From: TMED8 sp038125725
Lineage (GTDB): Bacteria; Pseudomonadota; Alphaproteobacteria; Rhodospirillales; Casp-alpha2
Direction of reading: 5' to 3'
NCBI GenBank assembly: GCA_038125725.1
Contig: JAYPEK010000033.1
Location: forward strand, 1 to 42,127
Length of the DNA stretch: 42,127 nucleotides
A program made the position numbers and the translations under genes. The notes under the pieces were generated by a model. That model searched no databases. It was not told where the DNA came from and saw nothing but the letters and a program-made list of their open reading frames with translations. The first letter of the stretch is position 1; each line of letters starts with the position of its first letter. Below, in pieces: positions 33,885 through 41,117 of the stretch.

Positions 33885-35258
33885 GACCTCGGCCGGTGCC
33901 GGCCCCCCGATTCCATCCCGTGCGCTCACGACAGCTGCGGGGTCCAAGCCATTGCTCACGACGTCGCTCGACAATGATAGATCACGGCCCAACACTTCGT
34001 TTGCCGCCTGAGAGAGCAATTTCGGAGACATTTGATCAGCTGTCATTCCCCGCTCCAACGCCATGCGGACACTTGCGCCAATCAGGTGGTGCGCCTCACG
34101 GAATGATAGCCCGGACTCGCGGACGAGAGCGTCCGCCAAGTCTGTCACCGTGGCAAAGTTCCGCCTAACCATATCAATCATCCGCTCGGGATCTGGCTCA
34201 ACCGTCCGGATGACCAACTCAAGGAGCTTCAACCCGTCCGAGGTGTCATTTAGCGCATCGTAATATCCCTTGAGAGCATCAGATACCGCATCAATCGATA
34301 TTGTAAAATTCGTACCCTTGGTCGCGACCATCATCGAATTCAGGGTTCCGACCAGACGCGATGCGCGCCCCCTCAGGTGTTCGAGGACAATGGGGTTTTT
34401 CTTCTGCGGCATGATGCTCGACGTCCCAAATACGCTATCGGGAAACCGGACCATCCGGAACTCATACGTCGACATGAGATAGAGATCTTGCACAAATCGC
34501 GACCAGGTCAATCCCAGCTGAGCGCAGGCGGAAAGTAGCTCGAGAGCGAAATCCCGCGAGGCGACAGCATCCTGGTTATGCTCAACCAATTCCTCGAACC
34601 CCAATAGTTCTCTCGTTCGTTCGCGGTCGACTGGGAATGAAGTTCCAGCGAAAGCACAACTACCGAGCGGATTGAGATTGATGCGATTGTAGGCGTCCGA
34701 AAAACGCTGGTAGTCTCGTTCAAGCGCTTTGGCAAAACCGAGAATGAAATATCCAAAAGTCGTAGGTTGTGCAGGCTGCATATGTGTGTAGCCGGGCATA
34801 ACCACATTGGAGAATTCTTCAGCTCGCGCCAATGCGCTTTCCCGAACCTCGGCCAATTTCTCAAGTATGTCGAGGCATGCGTCACGACTCCGCATTCGAT
34901 CGGTCGCTACCTTGAGGTCGTTCCGGCTTCGGGCCACATGCATAACGCCGCCGATCTCTGGACCAACAGCATCGATCATGTTGGCCTCGTAATTGAAATA
35001 GGTCTCCTCGCGGGACGGGTCGAGGTTGAAAGCTGACGGGCCAGCAGCCCGCATTTCTTCGAGGGCAATCAGTAATTGCCGTGCAGTATCAACCTCAACA
35101 ATCCCTTGTTCTGACAACATTACTACGTGCGCCAAGTTGACGTCCGTCATCGATTCAAACACGTCGCGAAAGTCTTCTTCCAAAATCGCGCCGTAAATCA
35201 ACTCTTGGATCAAAGGATCGAGAGAGTCGCTGAGCAGACCACTGACTTCAGATTTCAT
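33756..35258 (-). CDS. argininosuccinate-lyase-family C-N lyase (divergent, catabolic context)
   Basis: A 500-residue member of the aspartase/fumarase superfamily, argininosuccinate lyase branch. These enzymes split a C-N bond in N-substituted aspartates and release fumarate. Visible motifs are HVARSRNDLKVATDRMR at about 107-123, the proton-relay His159 in GYTHMQPAQPTTF, and the catalytic Ser281 in FGTSSIMPQKKNPIVLEHLRGR. The usual family reading is GSS; Thr replaces Gly here. The ATG at 35258 has CAGGA upstream; the ATG at 35276 would add six residues. It lies behind a TRAP transporter in a low-GC island rather than with arginine genes, so EDDS-lyase-like or iminodisuccinate-lyase-like activity is more likely than arginine synthesis. 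This is inference. Confidence 0.8.
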   Translation of the reverse strand: MKSEVSGLLSDSLDPLIQELIYGAILEEDFRDVFESMTDVNLAHVVMLSEQGIVEVDTARQLLIALEEMRAAGPSAFNLDPSREETYFNYEANMIDAVGPEIGGVMHVARSRNDLKVATDRMRSRDACLDILEKLAEVRESALARAEEFSNVVMPGYTHMQPAQPTTFGYFILGFAKALERDYQRFSDAYNRINLNPLGSCAFAGTSFPVDRERTRELLGFEELVEHNQDAVASRDFALELLSACAQLGLTWSRFVQDLYLMSTYEFRMVRFPDSVFGTSSIMPQKKNPIVLEHLRGRASRLVGTLNSMMVATKGTNFTISIDAVSDALKGYYDALNDTSDGLKLLELVIRTVEPDPERMIDMVRRNFATVTDLADALVRESGLSFREAHHLIGASVRMALERGMTADQMSPKLLSQAANEVLGRDLSLSSDVVSNGLDPAAVVSARDGIGGPAPAEVLRMVSSAKQKLVADRDQTTTCRDRLEEARQTLNSAVQALVRQ

Positions 35259-35419
35259 GACGTTGTCCTGATGCATACCGAGGCCTGACTGCCCGTCATG
35301 AAATCATGAGCGATACGTGGACCTGGTGAAATTGGATAACTGAATTTCTCGATCACCGTCGACAAAAAGGCCGTTATCTGGATGGCTCTCTTCCGGCCAG
35401 TCCGGCTAGTCGGAAATAG

Positions 35420-35465
35420 GCCGCCTTGGACCCAATTCGAAAGTACTGAACGGATCCAAGACGGC
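35420..35465 (-). other. imperfect hairpin between the TAXI gene and the lyase gene
   Basis: GCCG-C-CTTGGA (35420-35430) pairs with TCCAAG-A-CGGC (35455-35465) with one mismatch around a 24-nt loop. It lies in the 237-nt gap between the binding-protein stop and the lyase start and has no U-tract. Closer to the lyase, TCATGA occurs twice (35296-35301, 35304-35309). These could give the lyase its own promoter or regulate message stability. Confidence 0.4.
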
Positions 35466-35495
35466 CAGTTTAAGGGAGGCTTGATAAGATGGGGC

Positions 35496-36476
35496 CTACT
35501 TCAACGTAACGCCCTTTTCCTTGAAATAACGCACTACACCCGGGTGCGGCGGAATAACCATGCTTTTGCCGGCGTTGGCGATCGCGAACTCTGCTGCTTT
35601 CGGGTGAATTTTTCCGAGAGCGTCATTATTCTCCATAAGAGCCTTCGTGATGTTATAAGCCAGATCTTCGGAGACACCCGTGCGAGTGACAAGGAGGATC
35701 GGCACGCCCAGCGACGGAACATCGGCTTCGATTCCGTTATAGGTTCCCTTTGCAAGCGGTTTTTCGAAGAAGTATGGATGGGTTTCCTGCGTGTTTTTTG
35801 CCTGTGTTGCCGGAACGGGCAGAAAGCGAATGGGTTTGGCGGTCGTCAGATCCGTCAATACCGACGCAGGAGCGCTGCCCCAGTAGATGCTCGCGTCAAT
35901 ATTCCCGTCGCGCAATGAGTTTTGCAGTTCCGCTGGGCGCAAGGCAAATGCCTTGAACTGTCCCTTGATGCCGAAGACATCTGCAATACGCGGGAACCAG
36001 TCCTGCATCGTAATTCCAGACAATACGCCGATACGTTTTCCTTTGAGGTCAGCAACAGATTTAAAGGCAGACCCTTTGTGGACCGCCATCTGAAGCGTCG
36101 AGGAATAACCAGCCACCACATAGCGAATATTGGTGATTTTCTCACCAGTAAATGGAGCCTTTCCGGTCGCCGCATTGAACGGCCCGTTCGCGGCAACGAG
36201 TGCAAGCTCGATCTCCTTCCGCCCGAGAAGCCTTGTGTTCTCAAGCGTTGCCGATGTTACGCGGGCCGTCGCCTTGACCCCGGGTACGTTTTTCTCGATG
36301 ATCCGCGCCATTCCCGCGGCGATGGCATAAAAGGTGCCTCCGGCACCTCCAGCGCCAATTGCGACGAACTCCGCCGCCGACACACTTGATATCGATCCAA
36401 ACATCGCAAACAGACTCACGAAGCCCGCTAAAGTCGTTTTTCTCAGTGAACGCACTTTACCCTCCTTGGTTTCCAT
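35496..36476 (-). CDS. TAXI-family TRAP solute-binding protein
   Basis: A 326-residue exported binding protein. After the signal peptide (TTLAGFVSLFAMFGSISSVSAAEF) comes the TAXI opening AIGAGGAGGTFYAIAAGMARIIEKNVPGVKATARVTSATLENTRLL, then DLKGKRIGVLSGITMQDWFPRIADVFG. TAXI proteins serve fused-permease TRAP transporters for organic acids or amino acids such as glutamate. The ATG at 36476 has AGGAAA at good spacing; a GTG at 36455 follows AAGGAGGG with a short 4-nt gap and could be used instead. It follows the fused permease by 62 nt and precedes the C-N lyase, so the ligand is probably the lyase substrate or a precursor. Confidence 0.9.
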   Translation of the reverse strand: METKEGKVRSLRKTTLAGFVSLFAMFGSISSVSAAEFVAIGAGGAGGTFYAIAAGMARIIEKNVPGVKATARVTSATLENTRLLGRKEIELALVAANGPFNAATGKAPFTGEKITNIRYVVAGYSSTLQMAVHKGSAFKSVADLKGKRIGVLSGITMQDWFPRIADVFGIKGQFKAFALRPAELQNSLRDGNIDASIYWGSAPASVLTDLTTAKPIRFLPVPATQAKNTQETHPYFFEKPLAKGTYNGIEADVPSLGVPILLVTRTGVSEDLAYNITKALMENNDALGKIHPKAAEFAIANAGKSMVIPPHPGVVRYFKEKGVTLK

Positions 36477-36538
36477 TGCGTCATTTCCTGGCCGTCATCT
36501 TCCTTCGCTGGAGTTGCCAGCTATGAAGCTGTTTTGAT

Positions 36539-38746
36539 TCATTTGCCCGCTCCATCTCTTGAAGCCCTCCGTGGAGCCTCGGCTGCCAGGTCTTCAACCG
36601 CGGGGGTGGGGGCTGCCACTATTCGCGTGGCAGCTGATTTCCGCATGAACCGAAAAACGAGAACAATGCCGATCAATGCAAGGCCGGCAGCATCGGTCAG
36701 CGCGCCGCCACTGATCAAAGTCAGTCCGCCGGCCAGCAGCATTATGCGTTCCCATATGGACAGGGTTCCCCGCCAATACCCTTCAAGACTGGTCGCAACG
36801 GCGGCGACGCCAATCGACGCGGTAATCGAAACAGTGAGAATGGCGTACCACGTGCCTTCCATGATGACCTCGGGGTTGTACACCATGACGAAAGGCACGA
36901 TGAACCCAGCGATCCCCAGTCGGAACGCAGTGACGCCGGTTGACATGGGGTGAGCTCCGGATATGCCGGCAGCAGCGAATGCGGCAAGACAAACCGGCGG
37001 CGTAATACACGAGATCACTCCGAAATAGAAAATGAAGAGATGCGCAGCAAGCGGCGCTATGCCCATCTCAATCAAGGCCGGGGCGACGAACACTGCCAGT
37101 ACCACGTAGGCTCCGATGGTCGGAACCCCCATTCCCATGATCAAGGCCGTTAACATGCACAGAACGAGCAATAACGGCAGGCTGTTTCCGGCGAGGTCGA
37201 CCAGGAGGCCAGATAGACGTAGGCCCAGACCGGTCAGCATCAGCATTCCAATGATGATCCCGGCACATGCGCAGCATGTTGCTACTTCGAGCGCGCCAAG
37301 GGCGCCCTCGCGGAGCGATTTGCCAACCCGCTCGATGAATTGCCAAAGGATACGGGCGCTCACTTTATCGCTATGTTTTGCGATGTAGGCGATAATTCCA
37401 ATCCCGAGGGCCATCATCGCGATCGCAGCCCATTGTCCGAACAGCAAGTACACGCCGGACATTCCGGCCAAATACAGGGCAACAATCGGAAGCATTGCGC
37501 CGGTATCGGCGCGGGATTTGTGTATTATCTGGTGGACGAAGAACAGGAAAAAGTTGACGCAGATCGCAAAAACCGCGGCCTTCATGGGCGAATATTTCGG
37601 CCCGACCAACACGTAGACCAAGGTCACCGGAACCAACAGCAGGTAGCCGCCCTCAACCAGGACTTTGCCTACCTTCGGAAGTTGGTCTGCCGCCAACCCC
37701 GAGAGGCCTAGCTTCGAAGCGCGCAGATCTACCGCCACAAACAGAGCCAGATAATAGAGTACGCCGGGAATGATTGCTCCGATGGCGACCTCAAGATACG
37801 AAATGCCCAGAATTTCAGCGATAATGAACGCTGCTGCGGCCATGATTGGCGGCATGAACTGCCCGCCGGTGGATGCCACCGCTTCCACGGCACCGGCAAA
37901 CCGAGCATCAAGACCGGTTTGCTTCATCAATGGTATGGTTACGACGCCGGTACCGGAAACGTTGGCCACGGCACTACCACTGATCATGCCGAAGAAACTG
38001 CTCGCGACGACAGCAACCTTGGCGGGGCCACCGCGGACCCGGCCGAACAGACCGGTTGCAAGGTCGGTGAAAAAGGCAGCTGCGCCGCTCTCCTTCATAA
38101 CCGCACCAAGGATGATGAACAGAATGATAAACGTCGATGACGTCGCAGTTGGCACGCTGTAAACACCTTCGGTCGTCAAGAACAACGTGACCGTTATGTC
38201 ATGGATGCCGAACCCGCGATGCGCGATCATGTCGGGCATGTACGGACCGAAGTATGCGTAGATAATCGAGAGCCCGGCGACTATTGGCAGGGCCACGCCC
38301 GAAAGTCGGCGGGTCGCCTCCAACAAAGCGAGAACCAAGATACTGCCAAGGACCATCTCCTTGGTGCTCGCCAACCCCAGCCGCGCATCCAAGTTCGCAT
38401 CCTCTACGAACAGGTAAGCACTGGCTGTCACCACTCCAACCAACCAGAAAATATCGACAAAGCTTGGGCGGTTTTTTCTCCACGAGCCGGATGCAGGCCG
38501 TAGCAAGAAGGTCAAGGCAAGCGCAAAGGCGACATGCACTACACGCTGCTGCATACCTTCGAGGGTTCCAAAAATCGCCGTGTAAAGATGAAACAAGGCA
38601 AAGGCCAATGCCGTCAACTGGATCGCGTGAGACCATAACCTCGACATTGACCGTGTCTCGGGATGCGAAGCCTCCGCGTTCGGGCATTCCGCAACTCCCG
38701 ACTGACCGGGGCCCAATTCCGAGTGTTTCGTATCTTCACTCCGCAT
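36539..38746 (-). CDS. TRAP transporter fused 4TM/12TM permease
   Basis: A 735-residue inner-membrane protein that joins the small and large TRAP subunits, the form paired with TAXI binding proteins. The N-terminal part (VDIFWLVGVVTASAYLFVEDANLD) is the DctQ-like section. The rest carries DctM-type segments: MVLGSILVLALLEATRRLSGVALPIVAGLSIIYAYFG, FGMISGSAVANVSGTGVVTIPLMKQTGLDARFAGAVEAVASTGGQFMPPIMAAAAFIIAEILG, GMGVPTIGAYVVLAVFVAPALIEMGI and FIFYFGVISCITPPVCLAAFAAAGISGAHPMSTG. The ATG at 38746 has AGAGG 7 nt upstream; a GTG at 38812 has no usable site. It is the first gene of permease-TAXI-lyase. Confidence 0.93.
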   Translation of the reverse strand: MRSEDTKHSELGPGQSGVAECPNAEASHPETRSMSRLWSHAIQLTALAFALFHLYTAIFGTLEGMQQRVVHVAFALALTFLLRPASGSWRKNRPSFVDIFWLVGVVTASAYLFVEDANLDARLGLASTKEMVLGSILVLALLEATRRLSGVALPIVAGLSIIYAYFGPYMPDMIAHRGFGIHDITVTLFLTTEGVYSVPTATSSTFIILFIILGAVMKESGAAAFFTDLATGLFGRVRGGPAKVAVVASSFFGMISGSAVANVSGTGVVTIPLMKQTGLDARFAGAVEAVASTGGQFMPPIMAAAAFIIAEILGISYLEVAIGAIIPGVLYYLALFVAVDLRASKLGLSGLAADQLPKVGKVLVEGGYLLLVPVTLVYVLVGPKYSPMKAAVFAICVNFFLFFVHQIIHKSRADTGAMLPIVALYLAGMSGVYLLFGQWAAIAMMALGIGIIAYIAKHSDKVSARILWQFIERVGKSLREGALGALEVATCCACAGIIIGMLMLTGLGLRLSGLLVDLAGNSLPLLLVLCMLTALIMGMGVPTIGAYVVLAVFVAPALIEMGIAPLAAHLFIFYFGVISCITPPVCLAAFAAAGISGAHPMSTGVTAFRLGIAGFIVPFVMVYNPEVIMEGTWYAILTVSITASIGVAAVATSLEGYWRGTLSIWERIMLLAGGLTLISGGALTDAAGLALIGIVLVFRFMRKSAATRIVAAPTPAVEDLAAEAPRRASRDGAGK

Positions 38747-38885
38747 AAAAAACCTCTTGTAACCCTGAAGCCACGAGAAAACCTCTGGACTTGCCCCTTG
38801 AGCGGCGCTCACCCCTGACCAACAGCATGGTTCGGAGATAAACCGGAAAACGACATGGCTGCCGGCGACATAGCTTTATGACATT

Positions 38886-38903
38886 ACAATTCATATAAAT
38901 TGT
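38886..38903. promoter_or_regulatory. LysR-type operator candidate in the divergent region
   Basis: ACAATT-CATATA-AATTGT is a 6-6-6 interrupted palindrome with symmetrical T and A ends, as in LysR boxes. It sits 140 nt upstream of the TRAP permease start and is followed by AT-rich DNA including TATAAT (38906-38911) and its near-complement. The 567-nt interval 38747-39313 holds no gene. Its other visible structures are the tandem repeat at 39018-39061 and a TTGACA at 39145-39150 before AT-rich sequence that might serve lysR. Confidence 0.5.
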
Positions 38904-39017
38904 CGTATAATATTATTTAATTATCAAGATCAAACTTCACGGTATGAAGCGGTGGAGTTGCTGCGTCGGACGACCCGCACAAAGAAGCGCTGAAAAGGAG
39001 TGGGTGCTATATACGTT

Positions 39018-39061
39018 TATTTCTAGCGCTTTAATCACGTATTTCTAGCGCTTTAATCACG
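39018..39061. repeat. perfect 22-bp tandem duplication
   Basis: Two head-to-tail copies (39018-39039 and 39040-39061) of a unit containing TTTCTAGCGCTTTAATCAC. Each has the palindromic core AGCGCT. They lie between the divergent TRAP permease and lysR genes. They could be paired regulator sites on the same face about two helical turns apart, or a simple slippage duplication. Confidence 0.85.
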
Positions 39062-39313
39062 GGCGCTTCAGCGTTTCTAATGAGTGAATGTGTATTCTGG
39101 GAAAGAAACGGGATATTTGTCACTCAAGAAACTTGATCTGTGTATTGACATATAAGTGAATAATTTTTAATAAAATTAGTCACAAAAATGATAGTATATG
39201 CTTTAAACTCAAAGCCGGCCATTGCTTTTGGCCCACGTTAGAACAGGCGTTCGGAACTAGGCAGGGGCGAAGGAAACGCTCAGTTGACCAATGGCAGAGG
39301 AGGAGACGAGGGA

Positions 39314-40210
39314 ATGGCGGTTACGGTTCGGCAGATTGAAGCGTTCCGTGCTGTCGTAGACGCAGGAACAGTCAACAAAGCGGCGCGCAGCCTTGAAGTT
39401 TCGCAGCCGGCAGTGAGCCGGCTTATAAATGAACTCGAAACAGAGATCGGGTTTAAGTTGTTCCGTCGACAGCACGGGCGCGTCGCCCGGACCTCCGAGG
39501 GAGATGCGCTTTACGACGTCGTTCGACGCGCCTTCATCGGATTGGAACAGATTGAAACTGCCGCACGCTCCCTAGGTTCCGGCGAGACTGGGCATCTTCG
39601 CATTGTCGCTATGCAAAACATTGCGGACAGGTTCTTGCTAGATGTGATCTCGAGTTTTGGAAAACAGTATCCAGACGTTTTCATTTCCCTGGAAATTTGT
39701 AGCCAGATGCAGGTCTTGGATCTTTTGGCTTCGCAGCAATACGACATCGGCTTCATCATGCATCCCTGCGCGAGTTCGGCTTTTCAGATGGAAAAGTTTT
39801 TTGTCGAAGACGCGGTTTGCATCATGCCCGACGGGCATCGTCTTGCACGCCGCCCAGTTGTTCAGATGCAGGATCTTGCTGACGAACCATTTATCCATTT
39901 CCCCAAGTCGGCCGAGTTTCGATTGCGCATCGACGACGTGTTTTCGATCGCCGGAGTTGAACGCCTCAACAAGATGGAAGCCCGAACCAACAGATCTATT
40001 TGTGCGATGGTTTCTGCCGGCCTGGGCGTGTCGATCGTCGCCCTGGTTGATCCGCACAAACCCCTGCAGCCAGGAATTACCGTTCGCCAGTTTTCACCAT
40101 CCATTCCAATCGAAGTGAATGCTGTATTTCCCGCTGGACGCTTCGTTTCAATGATAACGGACCGGTTTTTCGAATACGCCCGGAAATACCGAGACCAGAA
40201 CATTTTGTAA
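39314..40210 (+). CDS. LysR-family transcriptional regulator
   Basis: A 298-residue regulator. Residues about 3-63 are the winged helix-turn-helix (VTVRQIEAFRAVVDAGTVNKAARSLEVSQPAVSRLINELETEIGFKLFRRQHGRVARTSEG). The effector-binding domain follows (GHLRIVAMQNIADRFLLDVISSFGKQYPDVFISLEI, MVSAGLGVSIVALVDP). The ATG at 39314 follows ACGAGGGA; an upstream TTG at 39284 is less likely. It is divergent from the TRAP-lyase genes and 31 nt ahead of the hydrolase, so it probably controls both arms of the cluster in response to the imported compound. Confidence 0.92.
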   Translation: MAVTVRQIEAFRAVVDAGTVNKAARSLEVSQPAVSRLINELETEIGFKLFRRQHGRVARTSEGDALYDVVRRAFIGLEQIETAARSLGSGETGHLRIVAMQNIADRFLLDVISSFGKQYPDVFISLEICSQMQVLDLLASQQYDIGFIMHPCASSAFQMEKFFVEDAVCIMPDGHRLARRPVVQMQDLADEPFIHFPKSAEFRLRIDDVFSIAGVERLNKMEARTNRSICAMVSAGLGVSIVALVDPHKPLQPGITVRQFSPSIPIEVNAVFPAGRFVSMITDRFFEYARKYRDQNIL

Positions 40211-40241
40211 AACTAGATCACAACACTACCGGAGAGGAAGT

Positions 40242-41096
40242 ATGGCCTGGAGCGGGACCGATGTGAATGACATCGAACAGAACTACAATGCCCGGCTGAC
40301 CGTGCCTGAATTTGTCCAACACGTGGCAAGGTGCAGGACAATTACCGCCAAGGTAAAGTCGGATTTGAACGCGATTTCGGATATCCCATACGGGTCACAC
40401 CCGCGCGAATGTTTCGATTGGTATCCTTGCGGAAAAACAGGCGCGCCCGTTCATATATTCATCCACGGTGGATTCTGGCGGGCCAATGACAAAAGCGATT
40501 TTGGTCTTGTTGCGGGTCCGGTGAACAAGGCGGAAGCCAATGTCGCGATCATCAGCTATCCGCTGTGTCCGGAACGCCCATTGGCGCAGATTGTCCAATC
40601 TGCGGTCCGAGCAGTTCAATACATCGTACGCTACGCCAGCGATGAAGGAGCCGATACATCTGACCTAACGATTGCAGGACACTCGGCCGGCGCCCATTTG
40701 TCGGCAATGGTTCTCTCCCATGATTGGGCTGCCGAAGGGTGGTCAGCACATCCATTCCGCGCTGCTGTCTTGATCAGCGGTATTTTCGAGTTGGAACCGG
40801 TTCTACAAATCTCGGTGAATCGTGAAATGATTCATCTTACTGAAATCATGGTGCCAAATCTTAGCCCAATGAGGTTTCCTCCGTCAGATGTCGATGTTTT
40901 GCTTCCTGTCGGTGGTGACGAGGCACCCATGTGGATGAAACAGTCTGAGAAGTTCGCGGAAGCCATTCGCTCGGCCGGTGGTAAGGCCAGATACGTGGAA
41001 ATCCCAGGCCGGAACCACTGTAACCTTATGGAGACATTTGAGAACTCGTCATATCCGCTTCCACGGATGACCGTCGATCATCTATACCCAAGATAG
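40242..41096 (+). CDS. alpha/beta hydrolase, kynurenine-formamidase-like
   Basis: A 284-residue cytosolic hydrolase. The oxyanion motif is HIFIHGGFWRANDKSDF, the nucleophile Ser is in LTIAGHSAGAHLSAMVL, the acid is probably the Asp in VGGDEAPMW, and the His is in IPGRNHCNLMETF. HGGxW with GHSAGAH is typical of the kynurenine formamidase and carboxylesterase group, which cleave N-formyl amides or esters. No tryptophan-catabolic genes are nearby, so the real substrate is likely an amide or ester of the cluster's compound. It has a good site (GGAGAGGAAGT) and precedes the MmgE/PrpD gene by 21 nt. Confidence 0.85.
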   Translation: MAWSGTDVNDIEQNYNARLTVPEFVQHVARCRTITAKVKSDLNAISDIPYGSHPRECFDWYPCGKTGAPVHIFIHGGFWRANDKSDFGLVAGPVNKAEANVAIISYPLCPERPLAQIVQSAVRAVQYIVRYASDEGADTSDLTIAGHSAGAHLSAMVLSHDWAAEGWSAHPFRAAVLISGIFELEPVLQISVNREMIHLTEIMVPNLSPMRFPPSDVDVLLPVGGDEAPMWMKQSEKFAEAIRSAGGKARYVEIPGRNHCNLMETFENSSYPLPRMTVDHLYPR

Positions 41097-41117
41097 ATTA
41101 GAGTCAGCACAAACCTC

